Assembly: GCA_017512285.1 (NCBI GenBank)
Contig: JAFWGU010000019.1
Location: 1-64,000 of the forward strand
Direction: 5' to 3'
DNA: 64,000 bases
Source: Erysipelotrichaceae bacterium
Lineage (GTDB): Bacteria > Bacillota_I > Bacilli_A > Erysipelotrichales > Erysipelotrichaceae
Of the stretch, positions 60,728 through 64,000 are shown piece by piece (the first letter of the stretch is position 1; each line of letters starts with the position of its first letter). The notes below the pieces were generated by a model. The model was not told the origin of the DNA. It searched no databases and saw only the letters and a list, made by a program, of their open reading frames with translations. A program made the translations under genes and the position numbers.

Positions 60728-61285
60728 ATGATTCTTGTCAATGATTTGAAACCAGGAACAACTTTCATTTACGAAGGAAATATTTATATTACACTGAGCA
60801 CATCCCTCAATAAGACTGCCATGCGTCAGATGGTTGTAAAGGCTCATGCCAAGGACATGAGAACGGGAACGATCAAGGACGTTGTATTTACAGGCGGAGA
60901 TAAGGTTGAGGAAGCTCTGGTTGATAAGAGTGAGATGCAGTATCTTTACGATGCCGGCGATGAACTGGTATTCATGGATACTACGACATATGACCAGATT
61001 GAGATTCCAAAGAGCAATCTTGAATGGGAACTCAATTTCCTGAAGCCGAATGAGAATGTCAACATCACCAGCTATGAAGGTGAGATTCTGGGTATCTCAT
61101 TACCGGATAAGGTAACATTAAGGGTCGCTGAAGCTGAACAGGCCGTAAAGGGCGATACAGCTACAAGCGCATCAAAGAACGCTGTTCTGGAGACAGGCTG
61201 GCAGGTTAAGGTGCCGCTGTTCATTGAACAGGATGAACTGATCGTAGTAAGCACAGCTGACGGTAAATACTGCGGACGTGCTTAA
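60728..61285 (+). CDS. efp: Elongation factor P
   Basis: 185 residues from ATG 60728 (AGGAGG nine bases upstream; ATG 60722 is only three bases from it). Three EF-P domains: KOW-like N-terminal, OB2, and C-terminal OB3 ending GWQVKVPLFIEQDELIVVSTADGKY split at its usual motifs. It relieves ribosome stalling at polyproline. The tRNA-reaching loop reads SLNKTAMRQ rather than the common PGKGxA, with Lys29 at the modifiable position. Confidence 0.93.
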   Translation: MILVNDLKPGTTFIYEGNIYITLSTSLNKTAMRQMVVKAHAKDMRTGTIKDVVFTGGDKVEEALVDKSEMQYLYDAGDELVFMDTTTYDQIEIPKSNLEWELNFLKPNENVNITSYEGEILGISLPDKVTLRVAEAEQAVKGDTATSASKNAVLETGWQVKVPLFIEQDELIVVSTADGKYCGRA

Positions 61286-61323
61286 TTGACTGATGGGGTT
61301 CCTATTGGAGGAATTTTGAATTA

Positions 61324-64000
61324 ATGGATGGCAGAAGCAGAATGAACAGGTACCAGGATCTGCGCAGAAGAGTAGCTGGTGAAAGCGAAGGCTCTACTGT
61401 TCCCAGAAACGGTACGGTAAGGGACAGCTCCTATAACCTGCGGCATTCCCGCGGTGGAGTTTCTTCAGGTGACGTCTTTAATGACGACACCGGCAGTCTG
61501 AATACGAGAGTAACGAGAAATCTGACGACTGATTATGATGAGATGCTCAGAGAACAGGAAGAGTTCCTGAGATCCCTGGAAGAACAGTTTGACGTTTTCA
61601 AGAATACCGGCTCTTTTTCAACTGTCAGAGAAGAAAGCGCTGGGGAAGTTCAGGCTTTTGATGATGCCATCCCGTCAGAACCAAAGCTTCCGGATGAGGA
61701 ACCCGTAATTGAAGAAACCTCAGAAGCAGAACCTGAAACAGTAGAAGAGCCGGTGATCGAAGAGGAAGTCACTGAAGCAGAAACTGTTGAAGAGGAGACA
61801 GTTGAGGAAACTGCTGAATCTGAACAGTCTGTTGAAACACTTGCAATTGAACCGGAAGAAGAAGTTCAGGAAACAGTAACTGAAGAAGAAGCAGCTGAAG
61901 AAACTGAACAGCCTGCTGAAGAATCTTCGGAGGAAGAAATCAATGAAACCGAACCTGAGGAGACTGAAGAGCCTGAGGCAGAAAGTGAAGAGATAGAACT
62001 GCCTTTGCAGGAGCAGGAAACTGATGAAATAGCAGAAGAGATTTCTGAAGCAATTGAAGAACTTGCTGAAGAACCTGAAGCAGCTGAAGAGGAAACTGAA
62101 CAGGAATCGGAGACATCCGAAGAAGAAATTCATGAGGAAAAAATACAGGAAGAAGAGCCTGTAAAGGAACATGAGGAAGAACTGACTGAACCCGAAGTAA
62201 CTGAATCTGTGACTGAGGAAGAGATTCGGAAGTTCTTTGAGGAATCAGATTCTTTCGAGGAAACATCTGATGATGAGGAAACAGTCCCCAGTGATGCTGA
62301 CTTTGACAACAGATTTGGCTTAAGCAGCGAGCATGAGGACTTCAATGAGATACTCGACTCACTGAAGGTCGAAGATGATGTCATTGACAACACCTACATG
62401 TCACTTGACATGCCTTGGACAAACAGACAGACAAATGAACCGTTTGATTTCTTTGAGGAAAAGAAGGAAGAAACAGTGTCAGAACCTGTCCATACCCAGA
62501 AGCTGCCGAGAGTATCAAGTGTATTTGGGCCAATGGACGGCATTAAGAACACGGGTTACGATGATCCGATGTATGATCTGCACAGCTACAACACGTTTGT
62601 TTCAAATGAGACTGAAACTGAAGTAGAAGATGACTATAAACTCATTGAGCCAGAGAAGGCAACAGAGCAGCTGAACGAAAATGACAAGGAAGAAGTTGAA
62701 ATAGTTAAGGATGCATATCCTGACCTGATTCCACAGATTCCGAATGAATACAAACCCAGTGAATATGCAGAAGATCCTATCGTGCCGGTCGTTGAAGAAA
62801 CGATGCAGAACTTCGATGAACCTGAGGAAAGGATGATCGAAGAGATCGTCAATGAAAATGAACTGGCTGATTACGAAGAGCATTCTGAAGAGAACGCTCC
62901 TGCAGAAAGGCTTGATCTTATTATCGATGAGCCAGTCAGAGAAGAAGCGGAAGAAAGAACAGAAATCGAGGAAGCACCACTGGCTGAAACAACAGATTAT
63001 TCAGAAGAGGAACTGTCACCTATCATTGGAGACTACGCTCTGGAATTCATGAAGCAGAATGACGTTGGAATTCCGGAAAGAAGTGAATTCACAGATACAT
63101 TTGCCGATTTTATCAGCAACATGAATGCAGAGAACGGGAAAGAAGAATCTGAGGTTCATGAAGAGAAAGCACAGCCTGAAATTGATGAGGATATCATTCA
63201 GGAAGATGACGATGAAGAACTGTACAGAGATCTTCTGGAAGAAACATCGAGCGATTTTAATGAAGACATGTTCTTCAACCGAAAGAGAGAGGAACCTGTC
63301 ATTATCGAAGAATCTCAGTTGGATATGGACATTCAACAGGATCCGCAGATTGAAACAGATGAACCGGCGGAGACAGAAAAACCGCTGGTAGAAATAAATG
63401 AGATTGAATCTGAGGATTCACAAGAGTTAAGGGAAGGTACTGTTGAACAGCAACAGTTAGAAATAATTGATGAGGCTTCACAAGAAGCAGTCCAACATGA
63501 AGAGGGTCAAGATATTATGGATAATGATCAGGTAAATTACGAAGAAAAAACTCCAGAGCAGGAAATCAGTTTTGATGACATGTATGTAGAACCGCTGGAC
63601 ATTGCGGTTGACGACTACTATACAGAATTTGAGTACAAAGCTGACGCAGCTGACGAACTTATCAGCGATGCTGCCGTTGATGAAATCATTTCAGAGCCGG
63701 AATCTGAACAGACGGCTGAAAAGATAACCGAAGCTGCCGATGATGCCGTTGAAGCAGAACCGGAGGTTCAGGAAAACGTTGATGAACCAGCGTTGGAAGA
63801 AGAGCCGGTTAGCGAGGAAGAAGTGTCCGCATTCGATTTCCATCCTGTAGAAGAAGTTCAGGAAACTGAACCGGAAATTACTGAACCTGAGGAATACAGT
63901 GAACAGCCTGCAGAGGCTGAAGAACCGGCTGAACAGCCTGAAGAATTCGTTGAGGAATCTGTAGAAGTCGAAGAGCCGGTTGAGGAATCAACTGAGCAGC
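61324..64000 (+). CDS. Very large Glu-rich protein, 3' end beyond window
   Basis: An open frame from ATG 61324 (GGAGG twelve bases upstream) runs to the window end with no stop: at least 892 codons. The first 100 residues are a more ordinary basic-to-mixed region (MDGRSRMNRYQDLRRR..., then a short helix EMLREQEEFLRSLEEQF). After this it is dominated by Glu with Pro, Val, Thr and Ser in EEP/EEPVEE units, broken by a few ordered-looking patches (for example near 61324+1000 FGLSSEHEDFNEILDSL, and IIGDYALEFMKQNDVG further on). No membrane segment or known domain is seen. It follows efp directly. Function unknown; the tail may hold a domain that would identify it. Confidence 0.82.
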   Translation, partial: MDGRSRMNRYQDLRRRVAGESEGSTVPRNGTVRDSSYNLRHSRGGVSSGDVFNDDTGSLNTRVTRNLTTDYDEMLREQEEFLRSLEEQFDVFKNTGSFSTVREESAGEVQAFDDAIPSEPKLPDEEPVIEETSEAEPETVEEPVIEEEVTEAETVEEETVEETAESEQSVETLAIEPEEEVQETVTEEEAAEETEQPAEESSEEEINETEPEETEEPEAESEEIELPLQEQETDEIAEEISEAIEELAEEPEAAEEETEQESETSEEEIHEEKIQEEEPVKEHEEELTEPEVTESVTEEEIRKFFEESDSFEETSDDEETVPSDADFDNRFGLSSEHEDFNEILDSLKVEDDVIDNTYMSLDMPWTNRQTNEPFDFFEEKKEETVSEPVHTQKLPRVSSVFGPMDGIKNTGYDDPMYDLHSYNTFVSNETETEVEDDYKLIEPEKATEQLNENDKEEVEIVKDAYPDLIPQIPNEYKPSEYAEDPIVPVVEETMQNFDEPEERMIEEIVNENELADYEEHSEENAPAERLDLIIDEPVREEAEERTEIEEAPLAETTDYSEEELSPIIGDYALEFMKQNDVGIPERSEFTDTFADFISNMNAENGKEESEVHEEKAQPEIDEDIIQEDDDEELYRDLLEETSSDFNEDMFFNRKREEPVIIEESQLDMDIQQDPQIETDEPAETEKPLVEINEIESEDSQELREGTVEQQQLEIIDEASQEAVQHEEGQDIMDNDQVNYEEKTPEQEISFDDMYVEPLDIAVDDYYTEFEYKADAADELISDAAVDEIISEPESEQTAEKITEAADDAVEAEPEVQENVDEPALEEEPVSEEEVSAFDFHPVEEVQETEPEITEPEEYSEQPAEAEEPAEQPEEFVEESVEVEEPVEESTEQ

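Noticed and set aside
61720-63336. Several long minus-strand and other-frame ORFs opposite the acidic gene (for example 61720-62172)
   Set aside because: They are shadows of GAA/GAG-rich codons read backwards, giving Phe/Leu/Ser-rich nonsense; no ribosome-binding sites or known motifs.
1-64000. tRNA, rRNA or CRISPR arrays
   Set aside because: Looked for CCA-ended cloverleaf patterns, conserved rRNA segments and regularly spaced repeats; none seen by eye.

Overview
This window is a stretch of the chromosome of a low-to-mid-GC Firmicute. I judge it to be most like the class Erysipelotrichia. The support is a PolC-type polymerase III, a Prp protease next to an L27 with a cleavable N-terminal extension, RecU paired with a class A PBP, a comG competence operon, FakA/YloU, a lysine riboswitch, an L21 leader, and compact operons with ATGA/TAATG overlaps. 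Genus and species cannot be read from the sequence. No rRNA, tRNA, CRISPR array, prophage or complete insertion sequence was seen. The only hint of a mobile element is at the extreme left edge.

Layout. 1-530: the start of a truncated minus-strand ORF behind a hairpin, then a promoter and a structured small RNA (possibly 6S) with two terminators. 530-4750: a YneF-like small membrane protein, a Gfo/Idh/MocA oxidoreductase, a secreted LRR/Ig-like/GH25 lysozyme, and plsY. 4790-13400: topoisomerase IV (parE-parC), an acidic membrane protein, then yqeH-yhbY-nadD/yqeK fusion-mtnN in a tightly overlapped operon. 13400-18500: a thioredoxin-like membrane protein, dnaD-nth, and a divergent recU-ponA pair. 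18500-24700: gdhA and a Cof-type phosphatase, then L21 leader-rplU-prp-rpmA-obg and ruvAB. 24700-32030: aminotransferase with Lrp regulator, a HAD phosphatase, murG-murB-divIB, yloU-fakA. 32060-43950: recG, rnc, polC, then rimP-nusA-ylxR-infB-rbfA. 43950-46620: lysine riboswitch and a three-gene amino-acid ABC importer. 46620-51140: an orphan BglG/LicT-type antiterminator, a TtcA-like thiolase, a DEAD-box helicase and endonuclease IV. 51140-54050: methionine ABC importer metQ-metN-metI. 54100-57040: an XRE-type membrane regulator, ispG, rpmG and a metallo-beta-lactamase-fold hydrolase. 57100-60610: comGA-GG. 60650-64000: efp and an extremely Glu-rich ORF that runs off the end.

The most interesting element lies upstream of metQNI. 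A promoter leads into a 26-codon ORF containing 10 Met codons (nine of them clustered in codons 8-19). Its stop codon abuts one arm of a 13-bp antiterminator, whose other arm overlaps a rho-independent terminator. This is the architecture of ribosome-mediated (trp/his-like) attenuation, here apparently sensing charged Met-tRNA, where Firmicutes usually use S-box or T-box RNAs. Other points worth a second look are an in-frame TAA in comGC, loss of several PHP metal ligands in PolC, an Ile at the quinolone-determining Ser position of ParC, an EF-P with an unusual loop, three proteins with long Glu/Pro-rich segments (near parC, at the NusA C-terminus, after efp), and SD-less starts immediately after terminators (recG and the MBL hydrolase).

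Functionally the window is dominated by core information processing (topoisomerase IV, PolC, RuvAB, RecG, RecU, RNase III, NusA/IF-2/RbfA/RimP, Obg, YqeH, EF-P), cell-envelope synthesis (MurG, MurB, PBP, PlsY, DivIB, IspG) and nutrient import under RNA control (lysine and methionine ABC systems).
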